DNA from: Mycobacterium sp. 1274756.6
Lineage (GTDB): Bacteria > Actinomycetota > Actinomycetes > Mycobacteriales > Mycobacteriaceae
Assembly (NCBI RefSeq): GCF_001668625.1
Contig: NZ_LZLJ01000067.1
Span: 1 to 64,000 of the forward strand
DNA length: 64,000 nucleotides
Direction of reading: 5' to 3'
Under the pieces are notes generated by a model. It was not told the DNA's origin and made no database searches. It saw only the letters and a program-made list of their open reading frames with translations. A program made the translations under genes and the position numbers. Positions 8,253 through 17,891 of this stretch are shown here, piece after piece (positions within the stretch are counted from its first letter, which is position 1; each line of letters opens with the position of its first letter).

Positions 8253-11147
8253 CTACACCCGCTCCGTGGTCAGCTGCTCGGTCTCTTCCTCCTCAGCCGG
8301 GACCGGCGAGGGGGGCGGCGTAAACTCCCAGGGCTTCTGGGGCCACCAGAACCAGCGGCCGAGGAGCACCGCGATCGACGGGGTCATGAACGAGCGCACC
8401 ACCAGGGTGTCGAAGAGCAGGCCCAGACCGATCGTCGTCCCCACCTGACCGATGACGACCAGCTCCGATACCGCCATCGACATCATCGTGAAGGCGAACA
8501 CCAATCCCGCTGCGGTGACGACCGATCCGGTCCCACCCATGGCGCGGATGATGCCGGTCTTCATCCCGGCGTAGACCTCTTCCCGGAAGCGCGCCACCAG
8601 CAACAGGTTGTAGTCAGCACCGACAGCCAACAGGATGATCACCGACATCGCCAGCACCATCCAGTGCAGGTCGATGCCCAGGATGTGCTGCCAGAACAGC
8701 ACCGAGATCCCGAACGACGCGCCCAGGGACACCGCGACCGTGCCGACGATCACCGCCGCGGCGACGATCGCCCGAGTGATGATCAGCATGATGATGAAAA
8801 TCAGTGCCAGCGAAGCCAACCCGGCGATCATCAGGTCGATCGCGCTGCCGTAGGACATGTCCTTGAACGTGGCCGCGGTGCCGGCCAGATAGATCGTCGA
8901 GCCCTCCAGCGGGGTGCCCTTGATCGCCTCTTTGGCGGCGGTTTTGATCGGCTCGATGTGCTTGATGCCCTCGGGGGACATCGGGTCGCCCTCGTGGGAG
9001 ATGATGAACCGCACCGCGTGCCCGTCGGGCGAGAGGAACATCTTCATCCCGCGTTTGAAGTCGGGGTTGTCGAAGGCCTCCGGCGGCAGGTAGAACGAGT
9101 CGTCGTTCTTCGACTCGTCGAACGCCTTACCCATGGCGGTCGAGTTCTCCTGCATCGCGTTCATCTGATCCTGCAGACCCTTCTGGGTCTGGTACATGGT
9201 CAGCATGTAGGTCTTCATGTTCTTCATCGTCGAGATCATCCGCGGCATCAGCGCGACCATCTGCGGCATCAACTCATCGAGCCGGTCCATGTCGGGCAGG
9301 ATGTTGCTGAAGTCCTCAGTCATCACGTCGACACCGTCGAGCGCGTCGAAGATCGACCGCAGCGACCAGCACACCGGGATGTCGAAACAGTGCGGCTCCC
9401 AGTACAAGTAGTTGCGGATCGGCCGGAAGAAATCGTCGAAGTCCGCCAACGCGTCGCGCATGCCCTCGATGTCGTGGACCATCGAGTGCATCTTGGTGAC
9501 CATGCTGTGGGTGGTTGCCGCGATGTCGGTGGTGATCGAATGCATCTCCTCCATCGTGTCGATGGTGGTTTGGATGTCGTCGGCCTGCTTCAGCATGTCG
9601 TTCATCATGTCTTGCTGATAGGTCTGGTTCATCTGCTGAGTGACGCCGTTCATGGAGATCTGGAACGGGATCGAGGTGTGCTCGATCGGGGTACCCAGCG
9701 GCCGGGTGATCGACTGCACCCGCCCGATGCCCTCCACCTGGAAGATGGCCTTGGCGATCTTGTTGATGACCAGGAAGTCCGACGGGTTGCGCATGTCGTG
9801 GTCGGTCTCGATCAGCAGCAACTCGGGGTTCATCCGCGCCTGCGGGAAGTGGCGGTCCGCGGCCGCGTAGCCGACGTTGGCCGGCAGGTCGTCGGGCAGG
9901 TACTGGCGGTCGTTGTAGCTGGTGCGGTAGCCGGGCAGGGTGAGCAGCCCGATCATCGACAGCCCCACGGTGGCCACCAGGATCGGCCCCGGCCAGCGGG
10001 TGATCGCCGCGCCGATCTTGCGCCAACCGCGCACGCGCATCGCCCGTTTGGGTTCCAGCAGCCCGAACCGGCTGGCGATCGCCACCACCGCAGCACCCAT
10101 CGTCAGCGCCGCGGCCACCACCGTGACCATGCCGATCGCCAGCGGGATGCCCAGCGACCGGAAGTACGGCAGGTTGGTGAAGTGCAGGCAGAAGGTGGCG
10201 CCGGCGATCGTCAATCCGGAGCCCAGGATGACGTGGCCGCTGCCGTGGTACATGTCGTAGAAGGCCGCGACCCGGTCCATGCCCCGGGTTCTGGCCTCCT
10301 GATATCGCCCGATCAAGAAGATCGCGTAGTCGGTTGAGGCGGCGATCGCCAATGTCACCAACAGGTTGGTGGCGAACGTCGACAGCCCGATGACCTCGTG
10401 ATAGCCGAGGAAGGCCACCACCCCGCGCGCCGAGGACAGCGTCAACGCCACCGTGGCCAGCACGATCACCGTGGTGATGATGGAGCGGTAGACCAGCAGC
10501 AGCATGACCGTGATCACCAGGAAGGTGACCCCGGTGATCATCTGCATGCTGCGGTCACCGGCGATGTGCTGGTCGGCGGAGAGCGCCGCGGGGCCGGTGA
10601 CGTAGACCGCCAATCCCTCCGGCCGGTCGGGGGTGTCGGCGACGATCTTCTGGGTGGCGCGCACCGACTCGTTGGCCAGGCTCTCGCCCTGGTTACCGGC
10701 CAGGTACACCTGGACGTAGGCGGCCATGTTGTCCGAGCTCTGCGAGCCGGCCGCGGTCAGCGGGTCGCCCCAGAAGTCCTGGACGTGTTCGACGTGCTCG
10801 GTGTCCTCCCGCAGGTTGGCGACCATCCGGTCGTAGAACTCGTGGTCCTGATCGCCGAGCGGGCGGTCGGCCTCGAGCACGATCATCGCCGAGCTGTTGG
10901 ACTTGAATTCGTCGAAGACCTCACCGACGCGCTTCATCGCGATCATCGACGGCGCGTTGTCCGGCGTCATCGACACCGTGCGCATCTCGCCGACGACTTC
11001 CAGCTGCGGCACGATGACGTTGAGCACGACGATGCCGGCCACCCAGGCCAGCAGGATCGGCACCGCGAGTCGCCGGATCCACAGCGGGATGAAGTCGCGT
11101 TTGGCGGTGTGCTTCTCCTCGACAGCCGCCGAATGCTTGTTGCTCAT
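8253..11147 (-). CDS. mmpL: MmpL4/MmpL5-type RND transporter
   Basis: 964-residue MmpL inner-membrane transporter of the siderophore-exporter (MmpL4/5) branch. After a first membrane helix (about 28-50) comes a periplasmic loop, a block of membrane helices with the ASTDYAIF proton-relay motif, a second large periplasmic domain with Met/Gln-rich coiled-coil sequence and a CFDIPVC cysteine pair, and a second helix block with VGADYNLLL. The Asp-Tyr pairs of both blocks are intact. The long coiled-coil insert and adjacent mmpS favour MmpL4/5 over lipid-exporting MmpLs. The ATG overlaps the mmpS stop. The substrate is inferred, not shown. Confidence 0.9.
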   Translation of the reverse strand: MSNKHSAAVEEKHTAKRDFIPLWIRRLAVPILLAWVAGIVVLNVIVPQLEVVGEMRTVSMTPDNAPSMIAMKRVGEVFDEFKSNSSAMIVLEADRPLGDQDHEFYDRMVANLREDTEHVEHVQDFWGDPLTAAGSQSSDNMAAYVQVYLAGNQGESLANESVRATQKIVADTPDRPEGLAVYVTGPAALSADQHIAGDRSMQMITGVTFLVITVMLLLVYRSIITTVIVLATVALTLSSARGVVAFLGYHEVIGLSTFATNLLVTLAIAASTDYAIFLIGRYQEARTRGMDRVAAFYDMYHGSGHVILGSGLTIAGATFCLHFTNLPYFRSLGIPLAIGMVTVVAAALTMGAAVVAIASRFGLLEPKRAMRVRGWRKIGAAITRWPGPILVATVGLSMIGLLTLPGYRTSYNDRQYLPDDLPANVGYAAADRHFPQARMNPELLLIETDHDMRNPSDFLVINKIAKAIFQVEGIGRVQSITRPLGTPIEHTSIPFQISMNGVTQQMNQTYQQDMMNDMLKQADDIQTTIDTMEEMHSITTDIAATTHSMVTKMHSMVHDIEGMRDALADFDDFFRPIRNYLYWEPHCFDIPVCWSLRSIFDALDGVDVMTEDFSNILPDMDRLDELMPQMVALMPRMISTMKNMKTYMLTMYQTQKGLQDQMNAMQENSTAMGKAFDESKNDDSFYLPPEAFDNPDFKRGMKMFLSPDGHAVRFIISHEGDPMSPEGIKHIEPIKTAAKEAIKGTPLEGSTIYLAGTAATFKDMSYGSAIDLMIAGLASLALIFIIMLIITRAIVAAAVIVGTVAVSLGASFGISVLFWQHILGIDLHWMVLAMSVIILLAVGADYNLLLVARFREEVYAGMKTGIIRAMGGTGSVVTAAGLVFAFTMMSMAVSELVVIGQVGTTIGLGLLFDTLVVRSFMTPSIAVLLGRWFWWPQKPWEFTPPPSPVPAEEEETEQLTTERV

Positions 11148-11572
11148 GCGGATTTCACCAGACAGAAGGTTTGGGCGTGGATCCCGGTGGAGACGTTCTC
11201 GTCCTTGACCTCGTCGTCGACGATGATGCGGCAGCCGAGGTTGTCAGGCTCACCCTGCGCGACGATGTTGGGGCTGACCGCGGGGTTGGTCGACTCCAGG
11301 GTCAGCGACCACGGCAGCACCGCGCCGTTCTCGCGCTGTGGCTGGGCGTCGAGGTCGAGGTAGTTGATGTCGACGACGGCGCCGGGCGGGCCGAAGATCT
11401 CGTAGGTGACCACCTTGGGGTTGAACGGCTGGGTGTCCTCGAACACCGGGCTGGAGATCCCGCCGGTACCTTCGACACCGAAGAAGCCCCGGATGCGGTG
11501 CACGGTGAAGCCGGTGACGAGAACGACGATCGCGATGACCAGCGGCATCCAAGTGCGTTTGAGCACACTCAA
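11144..11572 (-). CDS. mmpS: MmpS accessory protein
   Basis: 142 residues: one N-terminal membrane helix (about 8-26) then a periplasmic beta-rich domain containing [10 protein letters not shown] near 55 and [11 protein letters not shown] near 68, both typical of MmpS4/MmpS5. Two cysteines (C114 and C137) may pair. It works with the downstream MmpL, with which it overlaps by 4 nt. The start is uncertain: TTG at 11572 gives the longest form, and GTG at 11566 is a two-codon-shorter alternative. Confidence 0.88.
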   Translation of the reverse strand: MSVLKRTWMPLVIAIVVLVTGFTVHRIRGFFGVEGTGGISSPVFEDTQPFNPKVVTYEIFGPPGAVVDINYLDLDAQPQRENGAVLPWSLTLESTNPAVSPNIVAQGEPDNLGCRIIVDDEVKDENVSTGIHAQTFCLVKSA

Positions 11573-11670
11573 TTGACTACCCCGTCCTGAGTCGCTGGTG
11601 GCATGGTGGTGGCCGGCCGCCGGCAGGTCGGCCGCGGTGCGCCATCACCGCGGTTATGGCACAACGCGAG

Positions 11671-11692
11671 AGTTAGATTAGCTTATTTAACT
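11671..11692. promoter_or_regulatory. AT-rich imperfect palindrome upstream of mmpS
   Basis: A 22-bp segment (AGTTAGATTAGCTTATTTAACT) in otherwise GC-rich DNA is an imperfect dyad, 18 of 22 positions symmetrical, about 100 bp before the mmpS start. The left half, TTAGATTAG, resembles an iron-box half-site (TTAGGTTAG), but the centre lacks one base and the right half is poor, so it is not a good IdeR box. It could be an operator and/or the mmpS promoter core. Confidence 0.4.
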
Positions 11693-11901
11693 GTCGTGGC
11701 GATACCCGCCTGGCGCGTGCTGGAGCGCGGGGGTTATGCCGCGTGGCCCGAGCATAACCGCAGGCCAATAGGGCTGCGCGATCACCCCCGCGGCGCCATT
11801 TGTGATGCACGCCACACCGGGCGGCGGGCTACCGATTGGACCACAGTTCGTCGCTGCGAGCTGTCCTGGCCGCGCGCTCCCAGCGCGCGTCCTCCCGCCG
11901 C

Positions 11902-12074
11902 CGCCCAACGTGAAGGTGTGTTCACGTTCGCGCTCGAGCGTGAGCACAGGTTCACGTTCGGGCGTGGGCGGGCCACGGGGCCGCGGGGCCGCGGGGCCCA
12001 CCAAACCCCCACCGCCCAACGTGAAGCCATGTTCACGTTCGCGCGCGAGCGTGAAGTTAACTTCACGTTGGGCG
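11902..12074. repeat. Two tandem palindromic intergenic units (TTCACGTT repeats)
   Basis: The 598-bp gap 11573-12170 has no gene. Besides the mmpS upstream region it holds two similar units, 11902-11964 and 12013-12074, separated by 48 bp of G/C-rich sequence. Each begins CGCCCAACGTGAA, ends TTCACGTT(C/G)GGCG, and has an inner TTCACGTTCGCG/CGCGAGCGTGAA pair, so each could fold into nested or twin hairpins. The outer arms of the second unit are exactly complementary (13 bp). It may be a mycobacterial interspersed element. Confidence 0.7.
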
Positions 12075-12128
12075 CCAAGGGGCGTGGGCAACCTGGGCGA
12101 TAGCCCCACACCCCCACAAACGCCAGAA

Positions 12129-12153
12129 CCCCCCGAGCCAAAGACTCGGGGGG
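12129..12153 (-). terminator. Terminator hairpin of the fadA-fadB operon
   Basis: CCCCCCGAG (12129-12137) and CTCGGGGGG (12145-12153) form a perfect 9-bp stem with a 7-nt loop, 18 bp beyond the fadB stop codon. Confidence 0.75.
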
Positions 12154-12170
12154 CTCCAGACGCACAGCAC

Positions 12171-14303
12171 TTACAGCAGCGACTCCGGCGGGGTGAACCG
12201 GTCGCCGTACTTGGCGGCCAACTCCTTGGCCCGCGCGACGAACCCGGCCTGACCGCCCGGGTAGCCGACGATGTACTGGTGGGTGCCACCGGTCCACGGC
12301 GGGAACCCGATGCCCATGATCGCGCCGATGTTGGCGTCGGCGGTCGAGGTCAGCACACCCTCGTCGAGGCACTTCTGGGTCTCGAGCGCCTCGGCGAACA
12401 GCATCCGGTCGATCATGTCCTGCAGCGGGATCTCCGCGGTGCCGGACTTGAACACCTCGCGCAGCCCCGGCCACAGCCCGGTGCGCTTGCCGTCGACGTA
12501 CTCGTAGAAGCCCGCACCCTTGAGCCGCGACGGACGCCCGATCTCGATCATCTTCTCGACGACGATCTCGTTCATCTGCTTCTCGTAGGTGCCGCCGGCC
12601 TCCTCGATGCCCTTGCGGGTCGCCTCGGCGATCTTGTGCATCAACTCCAGGTTGAGCTCGTCGGAGAGCTGCAGCGGCGGCGCCGGGTAACCGGCCTGGC
12701 TGCCGGCCTGCTCGATGCTGGCCGGCTCCGCGCCCTCACCGAGCATCGCCAACGCCTCGTTGATGAAGGTGCCGATCACCCGGGAGGTGTAGAAGCCGCG
12801 GCTGTCGTTGACCACGATCGGCGTCTTGCGGATCGCCAGCACGTAGTCGAACACCCGCGCCAGGGTCTCATCGGAGGTCTTCTCCCCCTTGATGATCTCC
12901 ACCAGCGGCATCTTGTCGACCGGGGAGAAGAAGTGGATCCCGATGAAGTCCTCCTGCCGCTTCACCCCGGTCGCCAGACCGGTGATCGGCAGCGTGGAGG
13001 TGTTGGACCCGAGCACCGCGTTGGGCTCGACGACGTCCTCGATCTCCTGGAACACCTGGTGCTTGAGGTCCTGGCTTTCGAAGACGGCCTCGATGACGAA
13101 GTCCACCCCGGCGAAGTCCGCGGCGTCGGCGGTCGGGGTGATCTTGTCCAGCAGCGCCTTGGACTTCTCCTCGGTGGTGCGGCCACGGGAAAGTGCCTTC
13201 TCCTCGAGCTTCTCCGAGTAGCCCTTGCCCTTCTGGGCCGCCTCCAGCGAGACGTCCTTGAGGACAACGTCGTAGCCGGCCTTGGCCGACACGTAGGCGA
13301 TGCCCGCACCCATCATCCCGGCGCCGAGCACCCCGACCTTCTTGATCGGGGTCTGCCCGATGCCGTCGGGGCGGCTGCCACCGGAGTTGATGTGCTGCAG
13401 GTCGAAGAAGAACGCCTGGATCATGTTCTTGGCGACCTGGCCGGTGACCAGCGAGGTGAAGTACCGGCTCTCGATGCGGCTGGCGGTGTCGAAGTCGACC
13501 TGCGCGCCCTCGACGGCGGCGTCGAGGATGGCCCGCGGCGCGGGCATCGGCGCACCCTTGAGCTGCTTTTTCAGCAGCGCCGGGAACGACGGCAGGATCG
13601 AGGCCAGCCCGGGCGAGCTCGGGGTGCCGCCGGGCATCTTGTAGCCCTTCTGATCCCACGGTTGCACGCCGCCTTCGGGGTTGGCCTTGATCCAGGCCTT
13701 GGCCGCCGGCACCAGCTCCTCGACGGTGTCGACCAGTTCGTCGACCAGCCCGACCTCCTTGGCCTTGGCCGGCTTGAACCGGGTGCCCTGGCTGAGCACC
13801 TCCATGAACGCCTTCTGGATGCCGAACATCCGCACGGTGCGGGCCACCCCGCCACCGCCGGGCAGCAGGCCCAGCGTCACCTCGGGCAGGCCGAGCTGGC
13901 TGCCCTTGACGTCGGCGGCGATGCGGTGGTGACAGGCCAGCGCGATCTCCAGGCCACCGCCGAGTGCCGCGCCGTTGATGGCGGCGACGACGGGCTTGCC
14001 CAGGGTTTCCAGGGTGCGCAGCGCCTTCTTGATGTGCTCGACCTGGTCGAAGGCCTGCTGGGCGTTCTCCGGGCCGACCTGGATCATCGCCTTGAGGTCA
14101 CCGCCGGCGAAGAAGGTCTTCTTCGCGCTGGTGATGACCACACCGGTGATCGAGTCCTTTTCGGCGACAAGGCGTTCCACGGCCTTGTCCATCGACTCGG
14201 TGTAGTGCTCGTTCATCACGTTGGCCGAGCCGGTGGGGTCGTCCAACGTCAGGGTGACGATGCCGTCGGCATCCTTGTCCCACTGAATGGTGTTTTCTGC
14301 CAT
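12171..14303 (-). CDS. fadB: Fatty-acid oxidation complex alpha subunit FadB
   Basis: 710 residues, a fused enoyl-CoA hydratase and L-3-hydroxyacyl-CoA dehydrogenase of beta-oxidation. The N-terminal crotonase half has [19 protein letters not shown] near 107 and GLLPGGGG near 147. The dehydrogenase half starts with the NAD-binding [13 protein letters not shown] near 328 and contains [15 protein letters not shown] with the catalytic His. The ATG at 14303 follows a GAGAGGGA ribosome binding site, and upstream in-frame codons are rejected. It lies 17 bp after fadA; FadA and FadB form the trifunctional complex. Matches Rv0860. Confidence 0.95.
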   Translation of the reverse strand: MAENTIQWDKDADGIVTLTLDDPTGSANVMNEHYTESMDKAVERLVAEKDSITGVVITSAKKTFFAGGDLKAMIQVGPENAQQAFDQVEHIKKALRTLETLGKPVVAAINGAALGGGLEIALACHHRIAADVKGSQLGLPEVTLGLLPGGGGVARTVRMFGIQKAFMEVLSQGTRFKPAKAKEVGLVDELVDTVEELVPAAKAWIKANPEGGVQPWDQKGYKMPGGTPSSPGLASILPSFPALLKKQLKGAPMPAPRAILDAAVEGAQVDFDTASRIESRYFTSLVTGQVAKNMIQAFFFDLQHINSGGSRPDGIGQTPIKKVGVLGAGMMGAGIAYVSAKAGYDVVLKDVSLEAAQKGKGYSEKLEEKALSRGRTTEEKSKALLDKITPTADAADFAGVDFVIEAVFESQDLKHQVFQEIEDVVEPNAVLGSNTSTLPITGLATGVKRQEDFIGIHFFSPVDKMPLVEIIKGEKTSDETLARVFDYVLAIRKTPIVVNDSRGFYTSRVIGTFINEALAMLGEGAEPASIEQAGSQAGYPAPPLQLSDELNLELMHKIAEATRKGIEEAGGTYEKQMNEIVVEKMIEIGRPSRLKGAGFYEYVDGKRTGLWPGLREVFKSGTAEIPLQDMIDRMLFAEALETQKCLDEGVLTSTADANIGAIMGIGFPPWTGGTHQYIVGYPGGQAGFVARAKELAAKYGDRFTPPESLL

Positions 14304-14320
14304 GGTTGTTCGAATCCCTC

Positions 14321-15532
14321 TCAGACTCGCTCGATGATGGTGGCCACGCCCATGCCACCGCCGACGCACAGTGTGATCAGCGCACGGCGGGCACCCCGGC
14401 GCTCCAGCTCGTCGACCATGGTGCCGGTGATCATGGCGCCGGTCGCTCCGAGCGGGTGGCCCATCGCGATGGCGCCACCGTTGACGTTGAGCTTCTCGTC
14501 GGGGATGTTCAGGTCCTTCTGGAACTTCAGCACCACCGACGCGAAGGCCTCGTTGAGCTCGAACAGGTCGATGTCATCGACAGTCAGCCCGGCCCGGTCC
14601 AGCACCTTGCGGGTGGCCGGGGTGGGGCCGGTCAGCATGATGACCGGGTCGGCGCCGCTGGTGGCGGTGGCGACGATGCGCGCCCGCGGGGTCAGCCCCT
14701 GGGAGGTGCCGGCCTTCTCGCTGCCGACGAGCACCAGCGCGGCGCCGTCGACGATGCCCGAGCTGTTCCCGCCGGTGTGGACGTGGTTGATCTTCTCCAC
14801 CTGGTGGTACTTCTGCAGCGCCACCGCGTCGAAGCCGCCCATCTCGCCGATGCCGTCGAAGGCGGTGCGCAGCTTGCCCAGGCCCTCCAGGGTGGTGTCG
14901 GGGCGCATGTGCTCGTCGTGGTCGAGGACCACCAGGCCGTTCTGGTCGCGCACCGGCACCACCGACTTGGCGAAGTAGCCGCCGGACCAAGCCGCGGCCG
15001 CCTTCTCCTGGCTGCGCAACGCGAAGGCGTCGACGTCGTCGCGGGAGAAGCCCTCGATGGTGGCGATGAGGTCGGCGCCGATGCCCTGCGGCACGAAGCC
15101 CACCTGGTAGTTGGTTTCCGGGTCGGTGGCCCAGGCGCCGCCGTCGGAGCCCATCGGCACCCGGCTCATCGACTCCACACCGCCGGCGAGCACTAGGTCG
15201 TCCCAGCCGGAGCGCACCTTCTGCGCGGCGGTGTTGACGGCCTCCAGGCCGGAGGCGCAGAACCGGTTGAGCTGCACCCCGCCGGTGGTCTCGGGCAGCC
15301 CGGCGGCCAGCACCGCGGTGCGGGCGATGTCCCCGCCCTGGTCACCGACCGGGGAGACCACGCCGAGGATGACGTCGCTGATCAGGTTCTCGTCGAGGTC
15401 GGGGTAGCGCGACCGCAGCTCGTCGACCAGGCCGACGACCAGGTTGAGCGGTTTGATCTCGGTCAGCGAGCCGTTCTTCTGTTTGCCGCGCGGCGTGCGG
15501 ATGGCCTCGTAGATAAAGGCTTCTTCGGACAT
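14321..15532 (-). CDS. fadA: Acetyl-CoA acyltransferase FadA
   Basis: 403-residue thiolase, the beta subunit that cleaves 3-ketoacyl-CoA with CoA. It shows the nucleophile cysteine in [12 protein letters not shown] near residue 92, the [12 protein letters not shown] region, the [16 protein letters not shown] motif with its catalytic His, and the C-terminal CVGGGMG with the proton-transfer Cys. The length equals that of Rv0859. The ATG at 15532 is preferred to an ATG five codons upstream because GGAAAAGA precedes it at normal spacing and it matches the family N-terminus. It is the first gene of the fadA-fadB operon. Confidence 0.95.
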   Translation of the reverse strand: MSEEAFIYEAIRTPRGKQKNGSLTEIKPLNLVVGLVDELRSRYPDLDENLISDVILGVVSPVGDQGGDIARTAVLAAGLPETTGGVQLNRFCASGLEAVNTAAQKVRSGWDDLVLAGGVESMSRVPMGSDGGAWATDPETNYQVGFVPQGIGADLIATIEGFSRDDVDAFALRSQEKAAAAWSGGYFAKSVVPVRDQNGLVVLDHDEHMRPDTTLEGLGKLRTAFDGIGEMGGFDAVALQKYHQVEKINHVHTGGNSSGIVDGAALVLVGSEKAGTSQGLTPRARIVATATSGADPVIMLTGPTPATRKVLDRAGLTVDDIDLFELNEAFASVVLKFQKDLNIPDEKLNVNGGAIAMGHPLGATGAMITGTMVDELERRGARRALITLCVGGGMGVATIIERV

Positions 15533-15617
15533 GACTGTCTTTTCCAATCCCTGTGTTGCCGGATGCTCTGTTTGGGAGGTTAGTACCTGCCCGACCAGGC
15601 TAACAGCTTGGGCCTAT

Positions 15618-15631
15618 CAACCTGTTGGTTG
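15618..15631. promoter_or_regulatory. Palindrome between fadA and dapC
   Basis: CAACCTGTTGGTTG is a short inverted repeat (CAACC/GGTTG arms) in the 149-bp gap between divergent fadA and dapC. Its AACCTGTT core has the AACNNGTT form of KstR-type sites but lacks the outer T/A bases. It is a candidate TetR-family operator only. Confidence 0.3.
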
Positions 15632-15681
15632 GTCGCGGCCCTGGTCGCCGACGCCGCCCGCCCGCTCTACCCTCGGAAGCC

Positions 15682-16869
15682 ATGACCGTCTCCCGCCTGC
15701 AGCCCTACACGGCCACCACGGTGTTCGCCGAGGTGTCGGCGCTGGCCGCGCGGGTGGGTGCGGTGAACCTCGGGCAGGGTTTCCCCGACGACGACGGCCC
15801 GCCGGCGATGCTGGCCGCCGCCCGCGACGCCATCGCCGCCGGACACAACCAGTACCCGCCCGGGATGGGCACGCCCGAGCTGCGTCGGGCCATCGCCGCC
15901 CAGCGCCGCCGCCACTACGGCGTCGAGCACGACCCGGAGACCGAGATCCTGGTGACCGTCGGGGCCACCGAGGCGATCGCCTGCGCGCTGATCGGACTGG
16001 TCGAGCCCGGCTCGGAGGTGCTGGTGATCGAGCCGTTCTACGACTCCTATTCCCCGGCGATCGCGATGGCCGGGGCGCATCGGGTGGCGGTGCCGCTGGT
16101 GCGCGACGGCAACGGCTTCGCCCTGGACGTCGACGCGCTGCGTGCCGCGGTCACTTCGCGCACCCGCGCGCTGATCGTCAACTCCCCGCACAACCCGACC
16201 GGCGCGGTGTTCAGCACCACCGAGTTGGCCGCGATCGCCACGCTGGCGGTGGCGGCGGACCTGCTGGTGATCACCGACGAGGTCTACGAGCGGCTGGTGT
16301 TCTCCTCGCCGGGCGAGCACGCCCATCACCCGCTGGCCGGGTTCGACGGGATGGCGCAGCGCACGGTCAGCATCTCCAGTGCGGCGAAGATGTTCAGCTG
16401 CACCGGCTGGAAGATCGGCTGGGCGTGCGGGCCCGAGCCGCTCATCGCCGGAGTACGCGCCGCCAAGCAGTACGTCACCTACTCCGGCGGGGCGCCGTTT
16501 CAGCCGGCGGTGGCCCTGGCCCTCGACATCGAGGACGCCTGGGTGGAGGCCGAGCGCGCCGCGTTCCAGACCCGCCGCGACCGGCTGGGGGCGGGCTTGC
16601 GCGACATCGGCTTCGACGTGCACGACAGTGTGGGCACCTATTTCCTGTGCGCCGACCCGCGCCCGTTGGGCTACGACGACGGCGCCGCGTTCTGCGCGCA
16701 GCTACCCGAGCAGGTCGGGGTGGCGGCGATCCCGATGGCGGCGTTCTGCGATCCGGGCGCCCCGCACTTCGGCGAGTGGAATCACCTGGTGCGCTTCACC
16801 TTCTGTAAGCGTGACGCAACCGTCGATGAGGGGCTGGCTCGGCTGGCGGCGTTGCGCTCGCCTCGCTGA
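15682..16869 (+). CDS. dapC: PLP aminotransferase DapC (N-succinyldiaminopimelate aminotransferase)
   Basis: 395-residue class I/II aminotransferase matching Rv0858c in sequence, length and position. Features are NLGQGFPDDDGP near 29, NSPHNPTGAVF near 170, TDEVYERL, the PLP-lysine segment SSAAKMFSCTGWKIGW near 235, and the C-terminal VRFTFCK arginine motif. DapC acts in the succinylase branch of lysine/diaminopimelate synthesis; related enzymes act as kynurenine or methionine aminotransferases, so specificity is by homology. TACCCT (15668-15673) lies 8 nt before the ATG, suggesting a leaderless mRNA. Its 3' end overlaps the convergent SRPBCC gene by 74 bp. Confidence 0.9.
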   Translation: MTVSRLQPYTATTVFAEVSALAARVGAVNLGQGFPDDDGPPAMLAAARDAIAAGHNQYPPGMGTPELRRAIAAQRRRHYGVEHDPETEILVTVGATEAIACALIGLVEPGSEVLVIEPFYDSYSPAIAMAGAHRVAVPLVRDGNGFALDVDALRAAVTSRTRALIVNSPHNPTGAVFSTTELAAIATLAVAADLLVITDEVYERLVFSSPGEHAHHPLAGFDGMAQRTVSISSAAKMFSCTGWKIGWACGPEPLIAGVRAAKQYVTYSGGAPFQPAVALALDIEDAWVEAERAAFQTRRDRLGAGLRDIGFDVHDSVGTYFLCADPRPLGYDDGAAFCAQLPEQVGVAAIPMAAFCDPGAPHFGEWNHLVRFTFCKRDATVDEGLARLAALRSPR

Positions 16870-17332
16870 TCGGGGTCGAGCCGCCGGTGCGGGCCTGTTG
16901 GGCGCGCATCACCTGTTTGCTGAGTTGTTCGGTGGCGATCTGCAGCACGACGTTGCTGGCGCGTTTGACGATGAAGCCGGGGATCGGGCCGGAGGGTTCG
17001 ACGGTGATGTCGAAGCGCACCCGGGTGCAGTTGACCCCCTCGTCGAACAGGTTGTACTCGACGTGCTGGCCGCGCTGCTGATAGGTGGATTGCGCGTCCC
17101 AGACCACCCAGTCGGGACCCCAGTGGTATTCCAGCAGTTCCTTGTCGACCAGCCCGAGGATCTTGATGGTGGCCCGCACGTGATGGGGGCGGCCGTCGGC
17201 GTAGGTGTCGAGCACCTCCACCCGCTTGTGCAGCGGTGACCACGACGCCAGCGACTCCACGTCGGCCAGCGCCTTCAGGATCAGCTCCCGCGGCGCCTCG
17301 ATGACGACTTCACGCGATGCTCGAACAGCCAC
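16796..17332 (-). CDS. SRPBCC (polyketide cyclase/START-like) protein, Rv0857-like
   Basis: 178 residues with a GTG start. It opens with the SRPBCC pattern VIEAPRELILKALADVESLASWSP, followed by the beta-strand series and the C-terminal helix GFIVKRASNVVLQIATEQL. Such folds bind hydrophobic ligands; the substrate is unknown. The C-terminus past residue about 150 (an SxxPPAEPAPHRR-like tail) is unstructured and is encoded opposite the 3' end of dapC, so it may be a recent extension. TACGCT lies 7 nt before the GTG, fitting a leaderless transcript. It is a paralogue of the next gene (Rv0857/Rv0856/Rv0854 set). Confidence 0.82.
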   Translation of the reverse strand: MAVRASREVVIEAPRELILKALADVESLASWSPLHKRVEVLDTYADGRPHHVRATIKILGLVDKELLEYHWGPDWVVWDAQSTYQQRGQHVEYNLFDEGVNCTRVRFDITVEPSGPIPGFIVKRASNVVLQIATEQLSKQVMRAQQARTGGSTPISEASATPPAEPAPHRRLRHAYRR

Positions 17333-17404
17333 TGCCCCGAGCGTAGTCCTTTATCACGGGGGCGCACCCCTTTGACCGAACCAATCTTCGGGCGTGTCGG
17401 GCGA

Positions 17405-17845
17405 CTAGCCCTTCTTGACCTTGAGCACCTGCTTGCGCAGGCCGTCGGTGGCGGTTTCCATGGCGCCCTTCATGGTTCGTTTCAGCAGGAAACCGGGGAT
17501 CGGCACCGACGGGTCGACGTCGATGTCGAAGCGGACCTTGGTCTTGTCGCCCTGCGGGCTCAGGGTGTACTTGGCGTCCTGGGAGCGCAGCTGGCCGGCC
17601 GACACCAGCGTCCAGCTGACCGCGTTGTCGCTCCAGGTGTACTCCACGACCTGTTCGTCGGTGAGCCCGGCGGCTTTGATGGTCATCTTGACCTGGCGGG
17701 GGCGCCCGTCGTCGTAGCTGTCGAGGATCTCCGCGCTCTTGTACTGCGGCGACCACGTCGGGGTGGCCTCCACGTCGGCGATCACGTCGAGAATCTCCTC
17801 GGGGGAGGCTTCGATGACGACTTCACGGGAATCCTTCACAGCCAT
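17405..17845 (-). CDS. SRPBCC protein, Rv0856/Rv0854-like
   Basis: 146-residue SRPBCC protein closely similar to its neighbour: SREVVIEASPEEILDVIADVE at the N-terminus, IKAAGLTDEQVVEYTW in the middle and PIPGFLLKRTMKGAMETATDGLRKQV at the C-terminus. A cytosolic lipophilic-ligand-binding role is inferred from the fold. TATCGT (17853-17858 on the complementary strand) is a -10-like box 7 nt upstream of the ATG with no Shine-Dalgarno, suggesting a leaderless mRNA and a transcription unit separate from the downstream paralogue. Confidence 0.85.
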   Translation of the reverse strand: MAVKDSREVVIEASPEEILDVIADVEATPTWSPQYKSAEILDSYDDGRPRQVKMTIKAAGLTDEQVVEYTWSDNAVSWTLVSAGQLRSQDAKYTLSPQGDKTKVRFDIDVDPSVPIPGFLLKRTMKGAMETATDGLRKQVLKVKKG

Positions 17846-17891
17846 GACGGGAACGATAGCGGGCGCGGCGACGGACCGCGACGTTTCTCCG

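Noticed and set aside
11671..11692. Canonical IdeR iron box upstream of mmpS
   Set aside because: The best ungapped match to TTAGGTTAGGCTAACCTAA is about 11 of 19, and the half-site spacing is one base short, so I report it only as a generic dyad.
15618..15631. KstR operator controlling fadA-fadB
   Set aside because: The AACNNGTT core is present but the flanking T/A bases are not, and fadA/fadB are not known KstR targets, so it is listed only as a palindrome.
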